From Pseudanabaena sp. (GTDB lineage Bacteria > Cyanobacteriota > Cyanobacteriia > Pseudanabaenales > Pseudanabaenaceae), in NCBI GenBank assembly GCA_003249035.1, contig QBMK01000001.1:230745-294744 (forward strand): a stretch of DNA of 64,000 nucleotides. Direction: 5' to 3'. The position numbers and the translations under genes are program-made. Shown here one piece after another: positions 10,257 through 20,900 of this stretch (the first letter of the stretch is position 1; each line of letters starts with the position of its first letter). The notes beneath the pieces were generated by a model. The model worked only from the letters and a program-made list of their open reading frames with translations. It ran no database searches and was not told the origin of the DNA.

Positions 10257-12362
10257 ATGCGAGAGCAGTTCTTCAAGACATTAGTAACTTTGTTTGACTG
10301 TGCAAATCGTATCGGGGAATCTGAGACGTTAACTGAACAGCAACAAGATGATTTACAAAATATTAAATTACTTGGGGAAACTCTAGCCAATTGCTTTGAT
10401 AATCTAGAAAGAGAAGTAAACATTCTCAAACAAAATATCAAAAGACTCAATAGATCTAATCTGAGTTTGGAATTTGGTAGTGAAAATGAAATCTATACAT
10501 TAGTAGCCTTGATCTTTGCTCGTCTCAGACAGTCAATTGATACTGATGAATTACTAGAAAATGTTGCTTTGGAAATCCATCAATTATTGCAAAGCGATCA
10601 AATAATTGTTTATCAGATGGATGATGAAGCTCAAGATTTAAAGCCCATTCAATACGAGTTTGTTAGTGATTCCAGATACTCTCTACTAGGACAAGTAGTT
10701 CCATCAGTTTATACCGATCCTGAGTGGTTAAAAAAATTTCAAACAAGTATTAGTCAAGTTGTTATTGATGTTTCCAAGGCTGAAACCGATCCTAAGCTCT
10801 CTGAGGCACTCACTCCATTAGGGATAAATTCAGCGATCGCAGTTGCCATTCCTAGTGGCAAAAAATTATGGGGATTAATAATAGTTCATCAATATAACAC
10901 CCCGTATGATTGGCAAGCATGGGAAATTGAGCTTCTGGAAAGAATCGGAACTCAACTAGCGATCGCAATTCATCAAATGCAATTACTAGTTAATTCCGAT
11001 GACATAAGAATTGAGCGAGATGAAATCATTGCAGAACTACAATATAACCGACTCCATGACATATTAACGGGGTTGCCTAATCGCGACTCATTTATGGATT
11101 CTTTGGAACTGGCATTTACAAAATTGCAAAAAGATCCTGAACTTATTTTTGCTGTCTTCTATATAGATTGCGATCGCTTCAAATCAATCAATGATAACTT
11201 CGGTATTTCTACTGGAAATCAGCTATTACAGGAAATAAGTAAGCGTATAGCTACGTATTGCAAAAACAATACAACTATTGCAAGAATTGATAGTGATGAA
11301 TTTGCGATTTTAGTTGAAAATCTTGTCGGAGAAGAGATTGAGCTTGAAGGTCGTTTTATACAATTAGCTGACCAAATTCTCGATAGTTTCAAGGAGTCAT
11401 TTAGTATTAATGAACATCAAATTCTTTCCTCGGTTAGTATTGGTATAGCTATTAGCAATCTTGAATATATTTATCCAAGTGAAATTTTGCGAGATGCTAA
11501 TATTGCGATGCATCATTCACGTAAAATCGGCAAAGGAAAACAAGCATTATTTAAACCTAATATGCATCAAACTGCGAAAGTCAGATGGCAGTTAGAAGCT
11601 GACTTACAACAGGCGATCGCACGACAAGAACTTTATTTAGTTTATCAGCCTATAGTTTCATTACATCAACATAAGTTATCAGGATTTGAAGTTTTACTAC
11701 GTTGGATGCATCCCATACAAGGTCTGATTTCTCCGTTGGAGTTTTTACCAATTGCTGAAGAGAATGGAGAGATTGTTAATATTGGTTACTGGATTTTAGA
11801 AACAGCTTGTAGACAGTTACATGAATGGCAACAAGCATTCCCTCTTATGCCACCACTTACTCTAGCCATTAATGTTTCGGCAATCCAAGTTGTCCAGCCA
11901 AACTTTGTTGAACGTATTCAAGAAATAATAGCAAGTTATAAAATTACACCGAGCTCAATTAAATTAGAAATTACCGAATCAATGTTGATGGACAATATTG
12001 AGATTTCCTCACAAAAGCTGGAGCAACTTCGAGAAATTGGCGTACAAGTTTATATCGATGATTTTGGTACTGGTTACTCATCATTTAGCTATCTACAAAA
12101 TTTGCCGATCGATGTTTTAAAAATTGATCGAAGTTTTACTAATAAAGTCTCCACCGATCATAAAAGTCAAAGAATCATTCAGTCAATTTTGCGCTTAGCG
12201 CATAACCTTGGTATGGGAATTGTTGTTGAGGGTGTCGAGACATCTCAGGAGCTAGATTATTTTGAGGCTCTCGGTGGCAGTAGTATTGAGGTTCAAGGTT
12301 ACTTTATTTCGCATCCGTTAGACTTTGAAAAAGCAACTCAATGGATTCAATCAAATTCCTAG
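10257..12362 (+). CDS. GAF-GGDEF-EAL domain protein (cyclic di-GMP signalling)
   Basis: GAF region; DSDEF at the GGDEF site; GFEVLLRWMHP, LEITESMLM and DDFGTGYSSF EAL motifs. Confidence 0.9.
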   Translation: MREQFFKTLVTLFDCANRIGESETLTEQQQDDLQNIKLLGETLANCFDNLEREVNILKQNIKRLNRSNLSLEFGSENEIYTLVALIFARLRQSIDTDELLENVALEIHQLLQSDQIIVYQMDDEAQDLKPIQYEFVSDSRYSLLGQVVPSVYTDPEWLKKFQTSISQVVIDVSKAETDPKLSEALTPLGINSAIAVAIPSGKKLWGLIIVHQYNTPYDWQAWEIELLERIGTQLAIAIHQMQLLVNSDDIRIERDEIIAELQYNRLHDILTGLPNRDSFMDSLELAFTKLQKDPELIFAVFYIDCDRFKSINDNFGISTGNQLLQEISKRIATYCKNNTTIARIDSDEFAILVENLVGEEIELEGRFIQLADQILDSFKESFSINEHQILSSVSIGIAISNLEYIYPSEILRDANIAMHHSRKIGKGKQALFKPNMHQTAKVRWQLEADLQQAIARQELYLVYQPIVSLHQHKLSGFEVLLRWMHPIQGLISPLEFLPIAEENGEIVNIGYWILETACRQLHEWQQAFPLMPPLTLAINVSAIQVVQPNFVERIQEIIASYKITPSSIKLEITESMLMDNIEISSQKLEQLREIGVQVYIDDFGTGYSSFSYLQNLPIDVLKIDRSFTNKVSTDHKSQRIIQSILRLAHNLGMGIVVEGVETSQELDYFEALGGSSIEVQGYFISHPLDFEKATQWIQSNS

Positions 12363-12378
12363 CAGGATGATTTCTTTA

Positions 12379-12438
12379 CCCAAAGAATGTAAAGCGGCGC
12401 AAAGCACCTCCTTACATTCTTTGAGTTTTGATTTGTCC
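12379..12438. repeat. Long hairpin, GGACAWAAAACCCAAA family (copy 3, reverse orientation)
   Basis: cccaaagaatgtaaagcggcgcaaagcacctccttacattctttgagttttgatttgtcc; between convergent genes. Confidence 0.75.
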
Positions 12439-12487
12439 AGACTATGACGACCCTAAGAGGCTAGTGCTTCACCTCCTCACTCGCTTC

Positions 12488-13837
12488 TTAGGAATCAATT
12501 GACTGATGATTTTGCAACCAGTCTTGAATTTCTTGAGCAAGCCAAGCAGTTTCTAATTCGGTTAGTTTATTATCGCCAAGAATAAGCCTGCTATTCTGTA
12601 TTTGAATAGCTACTGAGCCTTTAGTTTTATTTGACATGCTTGTGTAAATATACTCAAGCTGATTTATGGCAAACTTTTGAAGATAATGTTGCCATCCAAA
12701 TGCTTTCTTGCTTAGTCTAAAAGTACGATCGGACAGATCGACTGAGAAAAATATTGTTGTGAAGCTTTTAAGGACTTGAAAATAAGCAAGATAAATCACA
12801 ATCAGAAATATCATGATCGCCATTACAATATTTGCTTTTGCCGTAACAAATGCCAATGGAAGCATTCCAAATAATGCAGATAAGGCAAGTAACACCGAAA
12901 TAAATTTTCCACCAAATTGAGAACTGGGAATGGTGACGACTAATTTTGTTGGAAATCGCCAAATTTCAACTCTACTATTAAATGGTTGAGGAATTTTAAT
13001 TTGACGGTTACTAGCTTTTGGTTTAGTAACTAGCTCTGGATCTTGATACATAGAATCGAGCGCTTCTCTTGCTGATGCAAACCGCCGCTTTACGGATGGA
13101 GCTGTCATTTTTTGCACCCAATCTAAAAGTTGATGGCTAGCACCACAGCGATCGCGAAATTGTATATTCAAATCATCATCTTGGGGTAACTCCGCTGGCG
13201 AGATCCCTGTCAGTAAATGGATGGCAGTTGCTCCCAAACCATATAAATCTGAAGCAGGTACTGATCTGCCGCCATACTGCTCCATTGGCGCATAGCCATA
13301 GGTTCCGACTACCGTAAAAGTTTTGCCCTCGGCAGATGCTTTATCTTGGACTGCCCCAAAATCAACCAAATAAATTTCTTGGCGATCGCTCCAGATCAAA
13401 TTACTTGGCTTAATATCACGATGCAGTACAGGTGGATTCAATCCATGCAAATAAATCAAAATCTCTAGAGTATCAATGACAATATCCTCTATCTGTAGCT
13501 CGGTAAATTTTTGTCCTTGCACTAACAAGTCCTTGAGGGAGGCTCCTTGAATATTTTCTTGGACTAGACCAAACCAAAGCGATCGATCGTCAATCGCAAA
13601 ATAATCTCGATATTTAGGAATACGGGGATGATTTAGCTGTTTGAGGACTTGCGCCTCACGCTCAAACAGCTTGAGGTCAGCCCACTGCACGTCGCCGCCA
13701 AAGGTAAGCAACTTAACAACGACAAATTCCCCATTTGCTTCTAAATCTTTTGCCAGCCAAGTTTGCCGTCCAGAGTTAAGCCCTAACTGACTTTGCAATT
13801 GATATCGCTCTTTGAGGATTTCTTGTGACTGCGGCAT
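12488..13837 (-). CDS. Serine/threonine protein kinase with C-terminal TM region
   Basis: LHRDIKPSNLIW, LVDFGAVQD, VGTYGYAPMEQYGG. The track ORF extends to 13897, but MPQSQEILKERYQL is the likely start. Confidence 0.92.
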   Translation of the reverse strand: MPQSQEILKERYQLQSQLGLNSGRQTWLAKDLEANGEFVVVKLLTFGGDVQWADLKLFEREAQVLKQLNHPRIPKYRDYFAIDDRSLWFGLVQENIQGASLKDLLVQGQKFTELQIEDIVIDTLEILIYLHGLNPPVLHRDIKPSNLIWSDRQEIYLVDFGAVQDKASAEGKTFTVVGTYGYAPMEQYGGRSVPASDLYGLGATAIHLLTGISPAELPQDDDLNIQFRDRCGASHQLLDWVQKMTAPSVKRRFASAREALDSMYQDPELVTKPKASNRQIKIPQPFNSRVEIWRFPTKLVVTIPSSQFGGKFISVLLALSALFGMLPLAFVTAKANIVMAIMIFLIVIYLAYFQVLKSFTTIFFSVDLSDRTFRLSKKAFGWQHYLQKFAINQLEYIYTSMSNKTKGSVAIQIQNSRLILGDNKLTELETAWLAQEIQDWLQNHQSIDS

Positions 13838-13877
13838 AAATACATACAGCTTGTTGCACAATTTTAGCGCGATTTCA

Positions 13878-13914
13878 CAAAAAAAGAAGGTATGCAATGC
13901 ATACCTTCTTTTTT
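13878..13914 (-). terminator. Intrinsic terminator of tRNA-Asn
   Basis: aaaaaaagaaggtatgcaatgcataccttcttttttt, directly 3' of the minus-strand tRNA. Confidence 0.75.
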
Positions 13915-13921
13915 TGAATAA

Positions 13922-13993
13922 CTCCCCAGGCGGGATTCGAACCTGCGACCGATCGGTTAACAGCCGATTGCTCTACCACTGAGCTACTGAGGA
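13922..13993 (-). tRNA. tRNA-Asn(GTT)
   Basis: Reverse complement TCCTCAGTAGCTCAGTGGTAGAGCAATCGGCTGTTAACCGATCGGTCGCAGGTTCGAATCCCGCCTGGGGAG: cloverleaf arms and GTT anticodon. Confidence 0.97.
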
Positions 13994-14185
13994 AAGTAGC
14001 GATTTCACTGTGTCAATGACTTCAGCGTTAACAACTATAACGTATAAATGCAGCGATCGCGCAATCTTTTTTTTAAGTTTTTTGAGTTTTTTGCAAAGCT
14101 CTAGCCATAAAATCCCGCAATTGCAACTAAATTCTTGAATTCTGATAGCGATCGCTTCATCAACTCTTTTAAAGTTAGCGTATCT

Positions 14186-15115
14186 CTAATCTTTAAAACT
14201 TGATCCCAAAGAAATGATCATAGAGCCAGAGACAACTGCGATCGCGCCCGTATAGCCCAACAAACTTAGAGGCGATGGCGTTAAAAATTGCGGTACAAAG
14301 CTTGGCAAGATTGCCGAGGCGGCTAAGGTAACGAGAGGAGCAAGAGTAATCACGGCACTGACACGCGAGGCTTCCCAATGTTCCAGAGCCGCCGCAAATG
14401 CCCCGTAAGCAATCAAAGTATTAAAAGCACAAAAGATAAGCGCAACTAAGGGTAATCCAGATAGAGTGAAGAGTCTAGTAGGATGTGCCATTGGTGCAAA
14501 TAGAGTTGCTGCGCTGAGATATAGGCATAACAATACGGAGGTCGAAGGCAGATTGAGTAATAGTTGCTTTTGGGCAAGCCCATAAAATGCCCAAACGATC
14601 GCTCCTAAAACTAGAAGCATATTGCCCCAAATATAGGTGTCAAAGCTGGTAACTAGCGATCGCACTTGGTCATGGGAAAACAGCAGCAGTCCACAAACAA
14701 GAATTCCGACACCGCCCCATTGACGATAGTTGTATTTCTCTTTAAATACAACCAATGAAGCCATGCCCATCATCACAGGCGCAATTTGGGTAATTACTTG
14801 AGCATTATTGGCTGAGGTCTTGCCTACGCCGATCAAAAATAAAATATAGTTGAGCGACAGTCCACCAACGGCTACTAAAAACAATGGTAAAGAAATTTTC
14901 CGCAATTGTTGCCATGTTGGTAGTTGCTGGCGCAGCGCTAGGTATCCCCCTAGGAAAATCCCTGAAACAGTAAAGCGAAACCAAGTAACTGTAAAGGGAT
15001 CTAGCTCTTGGAGGACAATCTTAAGTGCGATAGCCAAAAATCCCCATAGCAAAACCGTAAGTAACGATAGCGCCAGACCTAAACGCGATCGCCCAGAAAC
15101 TTGATGTAAAGGCAT
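14186..15115 (-). CDS. EamA/DMT superfamily transporter
   Basis: About 10 TM helices; LDPFTVTWFRFTVSGIFLG and VFKEKYNYRQWGGVGILVCGLLL. Confidence 0.88.
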   Translation of the reverse strand: MPLHQVSGRSRLGLALSLLTVLLWGFLAIALKIVLQELDPFTVTWFRFTVSGIFLGGYLALRQQLPTWQQLRKISLPLFLVAVGGLSLNYILFLIGVGKTSANNAQVITQIAPVMMGMASLVVFKEKYNYRQWGGVGILVCGLLLFSHDQVRSLVTSFDTYIWGNMLLVLGAIVWAFYGLAQKQLLLNLPSTSVLLCLYLSAATLFAPMAHPTRLFTLSGLPLVALIFCAFNTLIAYGAFAAALEHWEASRVSAVITLAPLVTLAASAILPSFVPQFLTPSPLSLLGYTGAIAVVSGSMIISLGSSFKD

Positions 15116-15127
15116 TGAAATTTGGTC

Positions 15128-15174
15128 TCCTAAAATTATAAAGGGGGTTCATTACACCCCTTTATAATTTTAGG
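15128..15174. terminator. Palindromic hairpin between two minus-strand genes
   Basis: cctaaaattataaagggggt-tcattac-acccctttataattttagg. Confidence 0.65.
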
Positions 15175-15433
15175 CAAACATCTCGACGCTAGAGGAATAA
15201 ATTGGCTCCACATGAATAGCAATAACGCGCTTAGGGCGGACTAGCAAAATTTCGTTTAGTTCGGCTCTAACAGGAATAGGCATCAGATCATCCTCACTTG
15301 CCTTGGCTTTAAATTGCGACGCGTACCAAGTTTTGACTTCTTCGATGGTTGTAAATTTTGTGGTGACTTCCTGCCCACCTTCTAGTTTTAAATGCACGAT
15401 GTATTCATTTGGCTTTCTGGGTTCTCTCGGCAT
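15170..15433 (-). CDS. Conserved hypothetical protein (87 aa)
   Basis: MPREPRKPNEYIVHLKLEGGQEVTTKFTTIEEVKTWYAS...; complete ORF in an intergenic position. Confidence 0.6.
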   Translation of the reverse strand: MPREPRKPNEYIVHLKLEGGQEVTTKFTTIEEVKTWYASQFKAKASEDDLMPIPVRAELNEILLVRPKRVIAIHVEPIYSSSVEMFA

Positions 15434-15498
15434 CTCGATCTACTCCGTCTAAATTTCGCGTAATCAAGCTGAATTATAGCAACCGCCAAGATGGTTAA

Positions 15499-15557
15499 GA
15501 CATAAAACCAAAAAAGTAAGGGCGACGCTTCGCTTCGCCCTTGCTTTTTTGGTTTTG
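15499..15557. repeat. Long hairpin, GGACAWAAAACCCAAA family (copy 4)
   Basis: gacataaaaccaaaaaagtaagggcgacgcttcgcttcgcccttgcttttttggtttt. Confidence 0.75.
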
Positions 15558-15671
15558 AGTAGAAGGGATTAGTGTTGCGATAATATTGATGGTCTAAACC
15601 AAATAGATTTTAAAATCCTTAATTTGTAAGGCTTTTAAAATCCATTTGTACATTAAACAAAGGAATTTAGA

Positions 15672-17306
15672 GTGAAAATTCATAAGTGGGCGATCGCCAT
15701 ATTATTGTGGGGTTTCCTGTTTAGGGCTGTATGCGCAATTTATCTCAACATCGGCTTTGACGAGGCTTACTATTACCTATACACCCAAAATCTCAACTTA
15801 AGTTATTTCGATCATCCACCACTGGTAGCACTTACAGCAGGGATTGGAATCTGGCTGACGGGTGCAGTTACGCCTTTTACACTCAGAATTGGTGGCGTTT
15901 TACTCTATACAGGGACATTAATCTTCTCTTATTTAGCTAGTAAAAAGCTATTTGGCGATCGCACAGCGACTTTAACTCTGGCGATTCTGACGACAATTCC
16001 CATTTTCCAGATTGCCTTTGGGATTCTCACTCTGCCTGATAATGCCTTAATGTTTTTCTGGGCAGTTTGTTTGTGGATTGCCGCAGAAGAATTTTTTCCA
16101 TCCGATCAGACCGACAAATATCAGCCGACCTATCGTCTTGCGCTTATTGGTTTATGCGTCGGGCTAGCATTTTTAGGCAAGTATCATGGCTTGCTCTTGG
16201 GTGGAGGACTAGTACTATTTTGCTTGCTTAGTCGTCGCCATCGGGGTGCATTGTTCTCAGGCTGGACTTTAGCTGCGATCGCTTTATTTGCGATCGCCAT
16301 TTCTCCAGTATTGTTGTGGAATTATCAGCATGAATTTGCTTCATTTCGCTTTCAGAGTGGACGAGCTGTCCCTTCGCAAGGCTATAACTTAGAGAGATTA
16401 TTAATAACGGTTTTAGTTGCGCTCGGATACCTCTTTCCTACCTTTGGAATTGCCCTATGGTGGACAAGTTTTCGTGCAGCGGGGGGAGCTTTTAAAGCTG
16501 CTACTAGGCAAGGCAAGGTTGATGAAAATAACCATGAGCAGAATTATGAATTAGCGATCGCTGAAGAGCGTCTTCGCAACAAACAATTATTGATTCTTTG
16601 TGTATCGATGCCAATTTTCTTTGGCTTTACATTTATGGGTGGATTTATTCAAATCCTACCCTCGTGGCATATGCCAGGATTTTTTGGCGCAACACTGTTA
16701 CTTGGTGAAAGAGCGGCGCAGATGCAATTAAAACGCCCTAAATTTATTCGCAATTGGCTCTGGGGATCGGGCTTGGTAATTTTGCCACTTTTGTTAATTG
16801 GCTTACTGCATGTGCATCTAGGGATTGTTCAAAAAGGTGGGGACGCTGCGATCGCAGGTGGCTTTTGGGAAGCAAAGGATGATCCTTCTACACAAATGAT
16901 TGATATTGAGCAGTTGCGCCAAGCATTTGTTGATTCGCCAAATCTTAAAGCGGAATTGCAAAAAGCTGATTTTGTGTTTAGTAATAATTTCTTTGTGGCA
17001 GGACAGGTTGGTATGGCGATCGAGCCCTTGGGCAAAAAAGTTACCTGTTTTGATGAGGATCTGCGCGGGTTTGCCTATTGGAGTAAAGCAGAAGATTTTG
17101 TCGGTAAAACAGCGCTCTACGTTACTTCGGAGCAATTTATGAAGGACGAAAGATACCCTCAACCGCTAGACAAGTACAAAGGTTATTTTCAATCCATAGA
17201 AAAAATTGCGGATATTCCCATTAAACGCAGTGGTCAAACAGTCCAAATTTTCCCAGTTTATCGCACTTCACCAATGTTAAAACCCTATCCACGTCCCTAT
17301 GGATAA
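15672..17306 (+). CDS. Glycosyltransferase family 39 / ArnT-like membrane protein
   Basis: GFDEAYYYLYTQNLNLSYFDHPPLVALTAGIGIWLTG motif; multiple TM helices; GTG start. Confidence 0.88.
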   Translation: MKIHKWAIAILLWGFLFRAVCAIYLNIGFDEAYYYLYTQNLNLSYFDHPPLVALTAGIGIWLTGAVTPFTLRIGGVLLYTGTLIFSYLASKKLFGDRTATLTLAILTTIPIFQIAFGILTLPDNALMFFWAVCLWIAAEEFFPSDQTDKYQPTYRLALIGLCVGLAFLGKYHGLLLGGGLVLFCLLSRRHRGALFSGWTLAAIALFAIAISPVLLWNYQHEFASFRFQSGRAVPSQGYNLERLLITVLVALGYLFPTFGIALWWTSFRAAGGAFKAATRQGKVDENNHEQNYELAIAEERLRNKQLLILCVSMPIFFGFTFMGGFIQILPSWHMPGFFGATLLLGERAAQMQLKRPKFIRNWLWGSGLVILPLLLIGLLHVHLGIVQKGGDAAIAGGFWEAKDDPSTQMIDIEQLRQAFVDSPNLKAELQKADFVFSNNFFVAGQVGMAIEPLGKKVTCFDEDLRGFAYWSKAEDFVGKTALYVTSEQFMKDERYPQPLDKYKGYFQSIEKIADIPIKRSGQTVQIFPVYRTSPMLKPYPRPYG

Positions 17307-17349
17307 AGAAGGAGAATTGCGCCGCACAGCGGCGCAATTCTCCTTTGGG
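17305..17349 (+). terminator. Hairpin terminator
   Basis: aaagaaggagaattgcgccgcacagcggcgcaattctccttt; overlaps the stop region. Confidence 0.7.
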
Positions 17350-17458
17350 CTCTATATACTGACTTGATTGAAGTACTGATAGTAAAACCCTAATTCTTGG
17401 GTGGGAAGAAAGCATTTTTACTTCGCAAAACTTTCAAAAAATTTAAAAGAAATCATTA

Positions 17459-17507
17459 GAAATCATTTTTGTGATTGCGGCAAAGCCGCAATCACAAAAA
17501 TGATTTC
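17459..17507. terminator. Long perfect hairpin
   Basis: gaaatcatttttgtgattgcggcaaagccgcaatcacaaaaatgatttc; between convergent genes. Confidence 0.75.
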
Positions 17508-17516
17508 TTTATAACC

Positions 17517-17963
17517 TTAACGGGTCTCAGAAGTTTCTAACTCATTGAGTTTTATGTTTTGGCTTCGGATACGGCGGGATAACAAGCGAATAATATTTAC
17601 AGCAATATCTGGAGTCTCATCAATCGCCTCATACAGTTGTTGCTGGGTTAACACTAGACAATCACAACTGGAAATGGCCGTCACCGAAGCCGATCTCGGT
17701 TCCGAATCAAATAACGACATTTCACCAAAACAACTGCCTTTGTCTAAAATTGCCAGATCCTTATCCCCAGAATGCACCCTTACCTTACCCGCAACCAAAA
17801 TATATAGCGATCGCCCTTCTTGACCTTTCTCGAAGATCGTTTTACCAGATGGATAGGAAACCTCGTTCATAATCGAAGCAAGGCGAACCAAGAAGTCATC
17901 ACGTAATTCCTGAAAAATAGGAACTCCGCGTACCAATAGTAATCGATCAATACTGGTTAACAT
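17517..17963 (-). CDS. Cyclic nucleotide-binding domain protein
   Basis: GKTIFEKGQEGRSLYILVAGKVRVHS...GSCFGEMSLFDSEPRSASVTA. Confidence 0.92.
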   Translation of the reverse strand: MLTSIDRLLLVRGVPIFQELRDDFLVRLASIMNEVSYPSGKTIFEKGQEGRSLYILVAGKVRVHSGDKDLAILDKGSCFGEMSLFDSEPRSASVTAISSCDCLVLTQQQLYEAIDETPDIAVNIIRLLSRRIRSQNIKLNELETSETR

Positions 17964-17966
17964 GGC

Positions 17967-20900
17967 TTAAGACTCCCCATACCCATTTGGGTTGTCACCT
18001 ATTTCGGCTCTTACGTGAGTATCTAAATCTTTACTGTGATTCAAATTATCACTTAGATTTAGGTTGTTTTTGCCATTATTTTGAAAGTAATAGGAAATAG
18101 CCCTTACTTGAGCGAGTACCAAAGAATCGCGATCGTTCAGCAAATGTGGCAAGACCTTCAGCAGCGATCGCGGTGAAGCGACTTGCAAATATGAGATCAC
18201 CGACTCCCTAACAAAGCCTGTGGGATGTTCCAGACATTTCAGCATTGTGTCCGCAGGTACTTTCCAATGTTGAGTTCTCGCCACATGAAAGCAACAAGCT
18301 AAAGTCCAATCTGATAGGCAATAGCGCAAATCAACGAGTTGATGTAATCGACTAGATGGTGTCAGAGGCTTATAAGTATGAATGCCCGAAAGAATAGTTA
18401 ATTTGTCAGCGATCGACCTATTATCAACCACTGACAAAATAATTTGCTTAACACTTAAGTCAACAGTATTATCCAAAATTTCCATGCCACGAGCGAGACT
18501 ACTTTTGGATTCTGACAAAATATTAAAAGCTGCCGCCTGAATTGCTGATGCTGAATAAAGTAATTTCATCATCAGAAAAATCCGTTCTAAGCTACCGATC
18601 GCTTCATTATTTAACGAATCAATCAACAGTCCAGCTTCTGTACTTGAAACTTGAGACATATCCTCTACTCCTGCCCAAGCCTCAGTCATTACTCCTAGCT
18701 CTTGAATCACCATATTCTCTATACCACTGCGACCCATCAGTTCAAGGATCGCTTCAATACCCCGCTCTTGAGGAATTCGTATGAGGGTACGCAAGATTTG
18801 CTTTCGATGTTTACCCCAAGACTTAGACAAATTGTTGACAAGTACAGAAATTGAAGCCTGAGAAGCAATTTCCCCCAAGATATCCCAGGCTTGAGTCTTC
18901 ACATTATCGGGACTGCGATCGCTAGAAGATAGCTCTAGCAAAGATGGAATTGCCTCGTCTCCAAGACTGACTAAGGCTTCATGAGCAGCTTTACGCGTTG
19001 CCTTATAATGCAAACCACGAATAATTGATGGGAAATATTCACTGGCGCGGGTGGCAGCGATCGCTCTTAGCAAAGCACAGCGGACTTCTATTGAAGGATC
19101 TTGTAATAATTGCGGCACATAAAAATGTAAAGACTGCATAAAAGCAGCTTCGGCTAAAGCTCGACAGCCCAGAACTCTCTCGGGTTGTGATGAACTAGTA
19201 ATCATATGTCGCAAAGTATTAGTCGCCTCGGCAACCTGTGTCGAAGCGCCTAGCCTCATCATCAAAGCCACCGCAGTGCCACGAATAATTGGATTTTGTT
19301 CTGGTCCCAGGTATTTTCGTAACCCATCAATATCACGATTCTTTTCATCAGCCAGCAATACATAGCGTAAGCATAAAGCTTGAACTTGAGGTGATGCTTG
19401 AGGAGATTGCATCACTTCGCGAATATATGACAAATATCTAGGCTCAGGATTTTCCAGCATTGCGGCAATACTCTGTTCCTGTAAGCCTGGATTCATCTGC
19501 GACAGCATCGGAGCAAGGGTCTCGCCCACAGATTGCGGCACAATTTGTGTCAAAAGATCGATACAGACTGACTGCTCTACCTGCGTTTCGGCTCTGGTCA
19601 TCGACTCTGATACCGCACGACGTACTTCGCGAGTATCTACAGTTAACAGACTTAGTTGCCCACGCTCGACACTTTGGATCAAAAGTTCGAGATACCCACG
19701 TCGTAATAACCAAATAACCAAGACCCAGATAATAGCGACAAGGACAATTACTCCCGCAAACCAATGGGCGAAAACATTGGAGCCAAAACCATTGCGTCTA
19801 AAAATTTCACTAACGACCCAAATCAAAATTCCGGCTGCACCAGTTGCTAAGGGATCGGCAATGCCTCTTACAAAAGACTGGATCTGGCTACGCACCTGAT
19901 CGGGCACTGCCTGAAAAAGTGTGGGTGCTGTCGCAGCTACAATCGTGAAACGAAACAGTTCATCAAAGAATTTCAGAACCACAAAGCCTACTAAAAAGCC
20001 GAATGGCGCAAAACCGGCGAGGGTTCCAGTAATGATGATGCCGATAGGTGGCATCATTACTGCAAAAAATACCCCAATTCGTTCAATAATTCGACTTGAG
20101 CCAAAAAGCTGGAGGGAAAGCTTAAATAGCCCCATAATCCCCCCAAAAATCCCCAGAAAGCTACCGATCGCCTCTTCAGTTTTTAGATGGATTTCTAGCT
20201 GCGACTGATATTGAAACTCAATCAAGAAAAATAAAACTTGGGCAGCAATAAAGAATCCAAACAAGAGCCAGACGTACTTGCGAATATTGCCCTTTAAGGT
20301 ACGAGTAGAAATTAGTCTATCTTCTTCATTGTTATAGACAGAGTTAGGAAAGGCTTGTTTATACCTTGAACTTAGATAAAACAGTACACCAGACCCGATC
20401 GCTAGCATAAAGCAAGTGGCGAGGGTCATATTCGCAGCTCCACCGCCCCATGCAACCAAAAATGGATAGGAAAAACCACCCACAATTTCGGCAACGATAA
20501 TGCCTGTACTGATCAATGGAAATGCTCGTTTAATTTCCCGAATATTAAATAACTGATTGGCAGCAATATCATTATTAATATTACTGAGTACATAAATGCC
20601 TTCAACCCATAGGCGAATCGCAAATACAGCTGCCATATATATGTACGTTCCTTTTTGCATCAGCCCCATCCATGCAAAGGGCAGTGGTAACGCAAGCATG
20701 CAGGAAATTCCCAGCATTACCCAGCGTAAAGGAAATATTTTTTGCAACCATGAGTAAAGGACACCAAAAGCCGTCACTACAAAGGCGGTGGCGATATATA
20801 TATAAGTGAGCTTTTCCGCTGAATAGGCTTCGAGAAATAGAGTAGAGCTAGAAATCTCAAGCCATACCGCTCCGATTGACGTTGCACCGTAAAATAAAAA

